Below, one piece after another: positions 1 to 7,669 of a DNA stretch of 64,000 nt (the stretch's first letter is position 1; each line of letters starts with the position of its first letter). The notes below the pieces were generated by a model. It made no database searches and was not told where the DNA came from. It worked only from the letters and a program-made list of their open reading frames with translations. A program made the position numbers and the translations under genes. This DNA comes from Beijerinckiaceae bacterium (GTDB taxonomy: Bacteria; Pseudomonadota; Alphaproteobacteria; Rhizobiales; Beijerinckiaceae): contig CANGFT010000007.1 of NCBI GenBank assembly GCA_947453205.1, positions 1-64,000 of the forward strand, given 5' to 3'.

Positions 1-402
1 GAGATGGACGGGCGGGTGGAGAAGGCTCTGCGCGGCGCTGCGCTTTGGGACGAGGTGAAGGACAAGCTCGACGCAAGCGGCCTCAGCCTCTCGGGCGGCC
101 AGCAGCAGCGCCTTTGCATCGCGCGCACCGTCGCGATCAAGCCGGAGGTGATTCTTTTCGACGAACCATGCTCCGCCCTTGACCCGATTTCGACCGCAAA
201 AGTTGAGGAGCTGATCGACGAAATGTCCGACAGCTACACGATCGCAATCGTCACACACAATATGCAGCAGGCGGCCCGCGTCTCCGACAAGACAGCCTTC
301 ATGTATCTGGGGGAGCTGGTCGAGATGGACGACACCGACAAAATGTTCACGTCGCCTGCGCAGCAGCGCACGCAGGATTATATCACCGGCCGCTTCGGAT
401 GA
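1..402 (+). CDS. pstB: Phosphate ABC transporter ATPase PstB, 3' part
   Basis: The window opens inside this gene; only the last 133 codons are present. PstB is the cytoplasmic ATPase that powers the PstSCAB high-affinity phosphate importer. The ABC signature [14 protein letters not shown], the Walker B stretch [13 protein letters not shown] and the H-loop in VTHN are all visible. The C-terminus YITGRFG is typical of PstB. The Walker A motif lies upstream of the window. phoU and phoB follow directly, which is the usual alphaproteobacterial pst/pho order and makes PstB much more likely than another ABC ATPase. Confidence 0.95.
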   Translation, partial: EMDGRVEKALRGAALWDEVKDKLDASGLSLSGGQQQRLCIARTVAIKPEVILFDEPCSALDPISTAKVEELIDEMSDSYTIAIVTHNMQQAARVSDKTAFMYLGELVEMDDTDKMFTSPAQQRTQDYITGRFG

Positions 403-419
403 CAGTGGGGAGAAACGAG

Positions 420-1133
420 ATGACGGAGCATACTGTCAGGGCCTTTGATCGCGAACTGGAGCTGCTCGGCCGCAAGATCGCGGAAATGGGCGGGATCGCC
501 GAGAAGATGCTGTCCGAGGCGATCGAGGCGCTCATTCGCCTCAATGTGGACGAGGCGAAAACCATCATCGCCACCGATCCAAGGCTCGATCAATTGCAGC
601 GCGAAATCGAGGAGGAGGCCGTGCATATCATCGCGCGCCGTCAGCCGCTCGGACCTGACCTGCGCGAAATCATCGGCGCCATGCGCATCTCGGGCGATCT
701 CGAGCGCGTCGGCGATCTCGCCAAGAACGTCGCCAAGCGCACCCTCGCCCTCGCCGAGGAGCAAAGGCTGCCCCGCGCCATGATCGGCCTGCGGCACATG
801 GGCCAACTCGCCGCGTTGCAACTGAAGGATGTGCTCGACGCCTATGCGCACGGGGATGTCGAACGCGCGGACTCGGTCTGGCGGCGCGACGCCGAGATCG
901 ATGCGCTGGAGGATTCAGTGTTCCGCGAACTCCTGACCTTCATGATGGAAGACCCCCGCAACATCTCCGCCTGCACGCATTTGCTCTTCTGCTCGAAGAA
1001 TGTGGAGCGCGCAGGCGACCATGCCACGAACATCGCGGAAACCGTGCATTATGTCGTGACGGGCCAGATGCTGCCCATGGACCGTCCCAAGACAACCACG
1101 TTCGACGAAGGCCCCTGGGTGGCGGACAGGTGA
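420..1133 (+). CDS. phoU: Phosphate signalling protein PhoU
   Basis: PhoU links the Pst transporter to the PhoR/PhoB two-component system and keeps the Pho regulon off when phosphate is plentiful. The 237-residue helical protein shows the two internal three-helix repeats. Each carries the acidic metal-binding signature, seen as SGDLERVGDLAKNVAKR and KNVERAGDHATNIAETV. An in-frame ATG at 399 overlaps the pstB stop codon. I prefer 420 because GGGGAGAAACGAG lies just before it and the resulting N-terminus MTEHTVRAFDREL is the family's usual one. It is followed three bases later by phoB, so the two are probably co-transcribed with the pst genes. Confidence 0.95.
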   Translation: MTEHTVRAFDRELELLGRKIAEMGGIAEKMLSEAIEALIRLNVDEAKTIIATDPRLDQLQREIEEEAVHIIARRQPLGPDLREIIGAMRISGDLERVGDLAKNVAKRTLALAEEQRLPRAMIGLRHMGQLAALQLKDVLDAYAHGDVERADSVWRRDAEIDALEDSVFRELLTFMMEDPRNISACTHLLFCSKNVERAGDHATNIAETVHYVVTGQMLPMDRPKTTTFDEGPWVADR

Positions 1134-1136
1134 CTG

Positions 1137-1877
1137 ATGGATCAGGACGCGCTCTCCCGCTCATCCGGCAAAAAATCCGCATCGCTCCATATCGTGGTGG
1201 TGGAGGACGACGACTCCCTCGGACTGTTGCTGACTTATAATCTTGAGGCGGAAGGCTTCACGGTCACGCTGGTGGATCGTGGCGACGAAGCCGAAACGCT
1301 TCTCGCCGAGATCAGGCCCGACCTCGTCATCCTCGACTGGATGCTGCCTGGCGTCTCCGGCTTCGAGCTTTGTCGCCGTCTGCGCGCCCGCGAGGACCAG
1401 CGCGATCTGCCGATCATTATGCTGACGGCCCGCGGCGAGGAGACAGACCGGGTGCGCGGCCTGTCCATCGGCGCCGATGATTATGTGGTGAAGCCCTTTT
1501 CCGTGCCGGAATTGATGGCGCGCGTGCGCTCGCTGCTGCGTCGCTCGCGGCCGGAGCGGGTCGCGGACCGCCTTCAGATCGGCGACCTCTCGCTGGACAA
1601 GCAGACCCGGCGCCTGCGCCGCGGAGAGCGGGAGATCCATCTGGGCCCAACCGAGTTCCGGCTTCTGGAACATATGATGGAAAAGCCCGGCCGCGTCTTT
1701 TCCCGCGCGAGCCTGCTTGACGCCGTCTGGGGCATGACTGCGGAGATCGACGAGCGGACGGTCGATGTCCATATGGGACGGCTGCGCAAGGCGATCGTGC
1801 GCGCAAACGAGAAAGATCCGATCCGAACGGTCCGGGGCGCGGGCTACTCATTCGATGAGACATTCGGCAAGCCCTGA
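1137..1877 (+). CDS. phoB: Phosphate regulon response regulator PhoB
   Basis: OmpR-family regulator that activates phosphate-starvation genes after phosphorylation by PhoR. The receiver domain covers about residues 18-135, with the acidic pocket EDDD (23-26), phospho-acceptor D67 in ILDWMLPG and the conserved lysine in KPFS. A winged-helix DNA-binding domain follows (about 148-240), ending in the typical VRGAGYSFD. At 246 residues it is a little longer than the usual 229 or so. The excess is a polar N-terminal tail of about 17 residues before LHIVVVEDD. The gene starts three bases after phoU. A shorter protein from a downstream start cannot be excluded, but no better ATG with a ribosome site was seen. 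Confidence 0.94.
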   Translation: MDQDALSRSSGKKSASLHIVVVEDDDSLGLLLTYNLEAEGFTVTLVDRGDEAETLLAEIRPDLVILDWMLPGVSGFELCRRLRAREDQRDLPIIMLTARGEETDRVRGLSIGADDYVVKPFSVPELMARVRSLLRRSRPERVADRLQIGDLSLDKQTRRLRRGEREIHLGPTEFRLLEHMMEKPGRVFSRASLLDAVWGMTAEIDERTVDVHMGRLRKAIVRANEKDPIRTVRGAGYSFDETFGKP

Positions 1878-2070
1878 TCCGCGCCGCCACTGAGGGCGCA
1901 GGCGCAACAGCACAGACCAAGCCTAGAGAATAAGCATGAACGGCTTCAACTAAACTATACATAGTAATTACTTATATATCTGGCTTAGGTATGGAAATAT
2001 ACTATTGATTTCAACTGAAAGTTTACGAGTCGAGCTATAAAAAGTTGCATCTCTCAAACAGGAGCAACCG
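1878..2070. other. AT-rich leader upstream of the pilus operon
   Basis: This gap separates phoB from the pilin gene and is strikingly AT-rich from about 1930 to 2050, unlike its neighbours. It must hold the promoter of the pilus operon. The pilin gene has a good ribosome site (AGGAG, six bases before its ATG). I could not pick one convincing -35/-10 pair, and I saw no clear rho-independent terminator after phoB. Confidence 0.5.
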
Positions 2071-2553
2071 ATGCGCTCAACTCCAAAAATCAAGACTGCG
2101 CTGACCGCCCTCTCCATCGTCCTTTCGGTGGATCTGGCGCAAGCGGCGACAGTGACATCGACGCTTGCGGTTTCGGCGACCGTCAATTCGGTTTGCGTCG
2201 TCAACAGCGTCGGGGCCATGGCCTTTGGCGCCTATACGGGCACGGCGGTCACATCCTCAGCGACCATCAACTATACCTGCACCAACACGCTTCCGGTCAC
2301 CATCTCGCTCGACAAGGGCCTGAACGGCGCCTCGACCGCCGCGCGTCTGATGAAGAACGCCACCTCGACCCTCAGCTACCAGCTTTACTCGGACTCGGCG
2401 CGCACCACCGTGTGGGACGACACCACGAACAAGGCATCGGTCACCGGCACTGGCGCGTCAGCCACCCAAACCATCTATGGGCAGATCCCCGCCGGGCAAT
2501 ATCCGTCAGCCGCCGCCTATACGGACACGGTGACGATCACCTTCACTTACTAA
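2071..2553 (+). CDS. Csu-type major pilin (spore coat protein U domain)
   Basis: Secreted pilus subunit of 160 residues. A signal peptide (about 1-26, ending in DLAQA before ATVTS) is followed by one SCPU domain. The paired cysteines in NSVCVV and YTCTN and the C-terminal donor-like beta strands ending YTDTVTITFTY are visible. SCPU proteins are subunits of archaic Csu pili in Acinetobacter and relatives, and despite the name have no link to spores here. The chaperone, usher and a two-domain SCPU protein follow in order, so this is the likely rod subunit. A perfect hairpin lies between this gene and the chaperone gene, consistent with making more pilin than assembly machinery. Confidence 0.88.
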   Translation: MRSTPKIKTALTALSIVLSVDLAQAATVTSTLAVSATVNSVCVVNSVGAMAFGAYTGTAVTSSATINYTCTNTLPVTISLDKGLNGASTAARLMKNATSTLSYQLYSDSARTTVWDDTTNKASVTGTGASATQTIYGQIPAGQYPSAAAYTDTVTITFTY

Positions 2554-2580
2554 CCCATCCCCACCTCACCCCTTGCGACA

Positions 2581-2611
2581 GCCGCCGATGACGCACCCCG
2601 CCATCGGCGGC
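2581..2611 (+). other. Perfect 10-bp stem-loop between pilin and chaperone genes
   Basis: GCCGCCGATG at 2581-2590 pairs exactly with CATCGGCGGC at 2602-2611 around an 11-base loop. No T-run follows, so it is not a standard terminator. In this position, after the first gene of a pilus operon, it probably stabilises the pilin mRNA end or partly stops transcription. Confidence 0.65.
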
Positions 2612-2627
2612 GACGGGATCGCTCGCC

Positions 2628-3347
2628 ATGATGAAACCATCTGCTCCGGCCACGCCCGCCATCGCCCTGCTCTGTTTTCTGCTTGGCGTCTTTCTGACCC
2701 TTGAGGCTCAGGCCGCCTCCCTCAGCGTCATGCCGATCATGATCGACGGGTCAGGTGGACAGGCGGCGCATGTCGTCACCTTGCATAATGGGGGCGAGAA
2801 GCCTCTCCAGGCGCAAGTGCGCATCCTCGCCTGGCGACAGGTCAATGGCGAGGACATTCTCGAGGAGACCCGCCGCGTCGTCGCGTCCCCGCCCATTGCG
2901 GAAGTAGGCCCTGGCGGCAATTTCACCATCAGGATCGTGCGCGTCGCCGGCGATCCGATAACGGAGGAGGAAAGCTACCGCCTGCTCGTTGACGAAATTC
3001 CCGACGCAGCCCTTCGCCGCAACGGACTGGTCGCCATCGCGATCCGGTTCTCCGTCCCAGCTTTCTTCAGCACTGCGGAAGCCGCCCCTGCGCGCATCGT
3101 CTGGTCCGTCGTGCGCTCAGGCTCGAGGCCCCAACTCGTCGGGCGCAACCTCGGCGACAAAAGATTGAAGCTGAGCGATCTGTCCTATGGGGGAAGGCCC
3201 GTCGCCAAGGGCCTAGCCGGTTATATCCTGGGACGCTCGGAAAAGGCCTGGCCGCTGCCTGCAGGCGCAGGAGGCGCAGGAGGCGCAGGCGTCGTCACCG
3301 CCGCGACAGACCGGGGACCATTGAGCGGGCTCGCCAATGGGAGATAG
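2628..3347 (+). CDS. Csu-type periplasmic pilus chaperone
   Basis: Periplasmic chaperone that would hold pilin subunits by donor-strand complementation and pass them to the usher. A signal peptide (about 1-30, ending EAQA) is followed by an immunoglobulin-like PapD-type fold. The first domain carries VVTLHNGGEKPLQAQVRI and an ESYRLLVDEIP strand, both typical of the family. The usual C-terminal part is shortened and ends in a flexible tail with three 9-bp units (3264-3290) that encode Gly-Ala-Gly repeats. Two ATGs in tandem (2628, 2631) could start it. Its end overlaps the usher start by 11 bases, so translation is likely coupled. Confidence 0.86.
   Translation: MMKPSAPATPAIALLCFLLGVFLTLEAQAASLSVMPIMIDGSGGQAAHVVTLHNGGEKPLQAQVRILAWRQVNGEDILEETRRVVASPPIAEVGPGGNFTIRIVRVAGDPITEEESYRLLVDEIPDAALRRNGLVAIAIRFSVPAFFSTAEAAPARIVWSVVRSGSRPQLVGRNLGDKRLKLSDLSYGGRPVAKGLAGYILGRSEKAWPLPAGAGGAGGAGVVTAATDRGPLSGLANGR
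3264..3290 (+). repeat. Three in-frame 9-bp tandem units in the chaperone gene
   Basis: GGCGCAGGA occurs twice, followed by GGCGCAGGC. The units are in frame and encode Gly-Ala-Gly three times in a flexible C-terminal tail. Copy number could vary between strains without breaking the reading frame. Confidence 0.8.
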
Positions 3348-5790
3348 GGCAAGCCCCATCATTCTATGTGTCTGGCTGGCGCTCACGACGGCCCTCTTCA
3401 CATCGGCGGTCGCCCAAACCGGGGGGTTCGCCGAATTGCAACTCGAGGTCGTCATCAACGACAAGCCGACCGGAGTCATCATAACAAGCGCCGAAGATCC
3501 CGAAGGCAATATCCTGGTCGCGCGCAGCGAACTTGAGGCGGCGGGGGTTCTTGCGCCCGAGAAAAGCGCCGACCCGATCGTGCTGCAGACCTCGGGGCTG
3601 GCCTTCGCCTATGACAAACCCGCGCAACAACTCAGGTTTCAGCTTCTCGACGGACAGCGCAAGCCCAAAGTCTATGATCTGCGCGCTGGCGACGCGCGGC
3701 TCCCCAGCGCAACGGCCTCCTGGGGCGGGCTGGTGAATTATGTGATGTATGCCTCGACCTACGGGTCGAACATGCGCAATTGGACCCTTCAGCCCGGCGG
3801 CGCCAGCCTCTCCATCGACGCGCGGCTCTTCAGCCCCTATGGAATTTTGACCCAGACCGGAATCCTCGGAAATACGACGCAGTATGATTACTTCACCTAT
3901 GGAAATATGTCGGGCCTGCGGCTCGACACGACCTTTTCCTATGATGATCCGCTCAATCAGATGAGCTACCGCGCGGGAGACGTCATCACAGCCGGGCTCG
4001 AATGGACACGCCCCATCCGCATCGGCGGATTGCAGGTCCAGCGCAACTTCTCCACGCGTCCTGACCTCGTCACCGCCGCCCTGCCCAGCGTTTCTGGAAC
4101 GGCGGCGGTGCCATCGACCGTGGATGTCCTCGTCAATGGCGTGAAGACCTATTCGCAGCAGGTGCATGACGGCCCCTTCACGCTGGCGAACATTCCCATC
4201 GCCTCCGCCCATGGCGCACAGGTCGTCATCCGCGACGCAAGCGGGCGCGAGACGCGCTCGGACATATCGCTTTATTCCGACCCCCGACTGCTGGCGCCGG
4301 GCGTTCTCGACATCTCCGGCGAGACAGGGGCTGTGCGGAAATTCTACGCCTATCGCTCTGACGAATATGACAATCATGTCCTGGCGAGCGGCAGTCTGCG
4401 CTATGGCCTGTGGGACTGGCTGACCTTGCAGGGCCATGCAGAGTTCGGCGGCGGACTGGTCAACGCCGGGGCCGGCGCCGTGACCCGCATCGGATCCCTG
4501 GGAACCTTGACCACAGCCGCCTCGTGGTCGCGGTTCGGCGCGGAGGTGGGGGGACAAGTCTATGGCGCCGTCTCCATTCCCCTACCCTACGCCTTCCAGT
4601 TTCAGGCGAGCGCGCAACGCATCGTCGCGCGCTACAATGATCTGGCTTCCGCCACCGCCATGACATGGCGGCAGGAAGCGGCCGAGATGGGCGCCCGCAA
4701 AAGTTGGGGCGGTCTGCCGCCAGCCCTGCTGTCGGGTTCCATCTACGCGCCCCTGAGCACGAACAGCATCAGCATCGGCGGACCCATGCCCATGCTGGAG
4801 GGCAGCTTCAATCTGATCTATGCGCAGACCCGGCAAGATCCGCGGGATTGCCATGCATGCGGCGCCAGCGGCTCATCCCGCATTCTGTCCGCCTCTTATT
4901 CGCGCCCCCTCCCTTTTGACGCCAATTTGACCCTTGTCGCCTTCACGCAGGTTTCGGACACGAAAAACCGCGGCTTTTTCGCGGGGGTGACGATGCCGCT
5001 TGGACCGGGCGTGCGCTCATCCGCAAGCGTTCAGCCCATGCAGGCGCCGGGCAAGACGACGCCGCGGCTGGCGGCGACGGCGCAGGTCTACAAGGAGCTG
5101 GGACAGGAGATCGGCGCCTATGGCTGGTCGGCGACCGCAGGCGCGGGGCAATCCCTGCTGGCGGGCGCGGGCGCCTACCGAAGCTCCCTTGGCTCGGTGA
5201 AGCTGGCGGCGTCGTCCTATGAAGGACAGGAGGCGGCGAGCGCGGAGCTCCAGGGCGCCATCGCCATCACCGGGACAAGCTTCGCCCTGGGTCCGCGCGT
5301 CGACGACGCCTTCGCCATCGTGCGCACCGACACGCCCGGCGTCAGGGTCATGGCGGCCAACCAGAACGTCGGCGAGACGAATATGTTCGGCGCCCTGCTC
5401 ATCCCCAATCTCAACGCCTATTCGCAGAACCGGATCGAGATCGATCCGCTATCCCTGCCGATCGAGGCCGAATTCGACAAAACCACGGAGCTGGTCGTTC
5501 CCCGCAACCGCAGCGGCGTGCTGATCGACTTTGGCGTGCGGCCGAGCGCGCGCACGCTCGATCTCAGACTGGTGGACCGCGCGGGAAATCCGATCGAGGT
5601 CGGCAGCAAGGGACTGGTCGAGGACACCAGTGAAAAATTCGTCTTGGGTTACGACGGCCTCGTCCACCTCAAGGATTTCCCCTCCATCGGACGTTTGACC
5701 GTCAACCTGGGAGACCGTGACTGCATTGCAACCGTTGCGCGCCAAACCCTGACTGACCTCCCAAGCGGAAGAGCTATTCCATGCGACTGA
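3337..5790 (+). CDS. Csu-type outer-membrane usher
   Basis: Outer-membrane pore of 817 residues that takes chaperone-subunit complexes and secretes the growing pilus. The order is a signal peptide (about 1-26, ending AVAQ), an N-terminal periplasmic domain, a long beta-barrel with a plug region (for example VPSTVDVLVNGVK near 247-259, then VVIRDASGRETR), and C-terminal domains with the typical NLNAYSQNRIEIDP and a terminal cysteine pair (DRDC and IPCD). The length is normal for archaic-type ushers. An unusual CHAC motif sits in the barrel near residues 507-510, where an extra disulfide could form. It overlaps both neighbours, as expected in a tight operon. Confidence 0.9.
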   Translation: MGDRASPIILCVWLALTTALFTSAVAQTGGFAELQLEVVINDKPTGVIITSAEDPEGNILVARSELEAAGVLAPEKSADPIVLQTSGLAFAYDKPAQQLRFQLLDGQRKPKVYDLRAGDARLPSATASWGGLVNYVMYASTYGSNMRNWTLQPGGASLSIDARLFSPYGILTQTGILGNTTQYDYFTYGNMSGLRLDTTFSYDDPLNQMSYRAGDVITAGLEWTRPIRIGGLQVQRNFSTRPDLVTAALPSVSGTAAVPSTVDVLVNGVKTYSQQVHDGPFTLANIPIASAHGAQVVIRDASGRETRSDISLYSDPRLLAPGVLDISGETGAVRKFYAYRSDEYDNHVLASGSLRYGLWDWLTLQGHAEFGGGLVNAGAGAVTRIGSLGTLTTAASWSRFGAEVGGQVYGAVSIPLPYAFQFQASAQRIVARYNDLASATAMTWRQEAAEMGARKSWGGLPPALLSGSIYAPLSTNSISIGGPMPMLEGSFNLIYAQTRQDPRDCHACGASGSSRILSASYSRPLPFDANLTLVAFTQVSDTKNRGFFAGVTMPLGPGVRSSASVQPMQAPGKTTPRLAATAQVYKELGQEIGAYGWSATAGAGQSLLAGAGAYRSSLGSVKLAASSYEGQEAASAELQGAIAITGTSFALGPRVDDAFAIVRTDTPGVRVMAANQNVGETNMFGALLIPNLNAYSQNRIEIDPLSLPIEAEFDKTTELVVPRNRSGVLIDFGVRPSARTLDLRLVDRAGNPIEVGSKGLVEDTSEKFVLGYDGLVHLKDFPSIGRLTVNLGDRDCIATVARQTLTDLPSGRAIPCD

Positions 5791-6764
5791 CGCCGCCCAT
5801 CCCCCTGCCCTGCGTCGCTCTGATGGCCATGCTCATCACGCCCGGCGACGCTGCCCTCGCGGCCAATTCGACAGCGACCTGCACGATCACCGGCGGGACG
5901 ATGGCTTTCGGTTCGATCAACGTTCTGACAGGCGCAGCCGTCCCCAGCACTGCGACATTGGGCGTCAGCTGCAAACTGGGGGGCGGCGGGCGCTTCGCCT
6001 ATGTCTGTCTGAACCTTGGACCGGGAACAGTCACATCACCGACGAACCGCGCCCTGGCGAATGGATCGAACAAGATGCTGGTGGAGTTTTATTCCGACGC
6101 CAACCGCACGGTCGTCTTTGGCAGCTCGTCAGCGCCGACCTATGGATCGGGCGGTCTTCTCGTAACCATGCCAAGCGTCGCGGCGGACACGACCACGACC
6201 GCCAACATAACGGTCTACGGCAACATCCTGCCCGCCCAGCAGTCGACGCCCACCCTCACGGGCGGCGCCATCTACTCCAATGTCTTCACGCAGACCGCGA
6301 CATCGTGGTCCGACAAGGCGCCTGCAACCTGCGGCTCAGGCGGCGGCGCGGCCACCAACTCCTATTCCCTGACCGCCAATGCGACGGTGACGCCACAGTG
6401 CAGCGTCAGCTCGCCGAACACGCTGGACTTCGGACTGATCGCAAGCCTCGCCTCGCCCATCGATGCGCAGACGACCATCAGCCTCTCCTGCAGCAACCAG
6501 CTCCCCTACACCGTGGGATTGTCCAGCGCATCGGGCCAGAGCCCGACCGCACTGCAGATGTCCAACGGCGGGAAAAAATTGAACTATGCGGTCTATCAGA
6601 ACAGCTCGCGAACGACCGGATGGGGCAATGTGGCGGGATCATGGGTCTCAGGTGCGGGGACGGCCACGAGCCAGTCGCTGACTGTCTATGGAAGACTGCC
6701 CATCCAGACGCTTCCACCCGCAGGAACCTATACGGACACGATCTCCGTGACCGTCACTTACTGA
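5781..6764 (+). CDS. Csu-type two-domain tip adhesin (two SCPU domains)
   Basis: Secreted protein of 327 residues with a signal peptide (about 1-28) and two SCPU domains in tandem, roughly 33-190 and 205-327. Each begins with a cysteine-containing strand (ATCTITGG; TPQCSVSSPNTLDFGL), and the second ends YTDTISVTVTY like the pilin. In Csu systems the last gene encodes a tip adhesin with an N-terminal binding domain and a C-terminal pilin domain, and this protein fits that plan. It overlaps the usher gene by 10 bases and closes the operon. The next gene, only six bases away, is convergent. Confidence 0.85.
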   Translation: MRLTPPIPLPCVALMAMLITPGDAALAANSTATCTITGGTMAFGSINVLTGAAVPSTATLGVSCKLGGGGRFAYVCLNLGPGTVTSPTNRALANGSNKMLVEFYSDANRTVVFGSSSAPTYGSGGLLVTMPSVAADTTTTANITVYGNILPAQQSTPTLTGGAIYSNVFTQTATSWSDKAPATCGSGGGAATNSYSLTANATVTPQCSVSSPNTLDFGLIASLASPIDAQTTISLSCSNQLPYTVGLSSASGQSPTALQMSNGGKKLNYAVYQNSSRTTGWGNVAGSWVSGAGTATSQSLTVYGRLPIQTLPPAGTYTDTISVTVTY

Positions 6765-6770
6765 GGACGG

Positions 6771-7181
6771 TCAGGCGATCTCGAGCGTGACGCGGTTCCA
6801 TTCGCCCACGCGATTGTAGATCATGGAGCCGACGAGCTCGCGCACGATCCGCACGCCCCGCCCACCAGCCACTGCCGAGGCAAGATCAGTATCAATGACG
6901 CCGGGGACTTCTCTGACCGGGTCGAAGGCCTGTCCATTGTCCTCGATGGAAAGAGCGACGCCGTGCGATTCAATCCGCAGACCAACCTTGACGATGGGCG
7001 GCCCATCGCAACGCCGGGCGTATAATGCGATGTTGCCGACGAGTTCCTGCAGGCAAACCAGCACGACATTGATGCATGGCGGCGGCAGTTCCGGATGAGC
7101 GAAGGTGGCGGTCTCGGCCCAGGCCACAACACCCGCCACCGACTCGATCACAGCAGGCGACTCGTAGACATAAGTGACCAT
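6771..7181 (-). CDS. RsbW-like ATP-binding protein (GHKL anti-sigma/switch kinase)
   Basis: A 136-residue HATPase_c protein of the RsbW/SpoIIAB type, which phosphorylates a STAS partner and binds either it or a target such as a sigma factor. The N-box has E46 and N50 (LQELVGNIALYAR), the G1 box is EDNGQAFDP and the G2 box GGRGVRIVREL. I chose the ATG at 7181 because GAGGGGAAC lies just before it; a TTG at 7202 would add seven residues. It is the last gene of the six-gene minus-strand operon, directly after the STAS gene. No sigma factor is encoded nearby, so its output target is unknown. Confidence 0.85.
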   Translation of the reverse strand: MVTYVYESPAVIESVAGVVAWAETATFAHPELPPPCINVVLVCLQELVGNIALYARRCDGPPIVKVGLRIESHGVALSIEDNGQAFDPVREVPGVIDTDLASAVAGGRGVRIVRELVGSMIYNRVGEWNRVTLEIA

Positions 7182-7208
7182 GTTCCCCTCAATCCCGATC
7201 AAGGGGCC

Positions 7209-7559
7209 TCAGGTGGAGCTATTCGAGAGAACCGCTGCTTCCGCTTCCGCCATGTCGCTGCACACAGGCAGCAACTTCATGACGCCGCTCGCCTTCAGGA
7301 CCGCCAGGATATTTTCGTTCGGCGAGAAAATCACGAGCCGCCCATTCCTCAACTGCACCCATTGAGCGCAGATGATGAGCGTGCGCAGACACATGGAGAA
7401 GAGAAAATCCAGATGGCTGAGATCAATGATGACCGCGCGCTGGTTGTGAACGAGCGATTTCAACCTCGCCTCCATCTCCTTGAGGTCCTGCAATGAGGTG
7501 CGACCCTTCAAGGCTATGATGCAAACGCCCATATCGGTCGATCTGCAATCGAAATCCAT
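7209..7559 (-). CDS. STAS-domain protein (anti-anti-sigma-like)
   Basis: A 116-residue protein with the STAS fold of RsbV/SpoIIAA. The core strand-helix VIIDLSHLDFLFSMCLRTLI (43-62) aligns with the phosphorylation loop. S55 sits where SpoIIAA has its phosphorylated Ser58, but the usual D-S-[ST]-G motif is changed to F-S-M-C. The protein presumably switches between the HATPase encoded next to it and other partners, with the receiver-PP2C protein of the same operon as its phosphatase. GGGAG lies before the ATG. A 110-base gap separates it from the kinase gene upstream, the longest gap in the operon. Confidence 0.83.
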   Translation of the reverse strand: MDFDCRSTDMGVCIIALKGRTSLQDLKEMEARLKSLVHNQRAVIIDLSHLDFLFSMCLRTLIICAQWVQLRNGRLVIFSPNENILAVLKASGVMKLLPVCSDMAEAEAAVLSNSST

Positions 7560-7669
7560 GCTGAAACTCCCGCATAACGCTCATCCCGACCCTTGGAAGC
7601 CTGACTGAGAGAACTTGACCTTCACATTTAAACATTACCAGAAAATTAAAAAGCGACTACCGGATCTGC

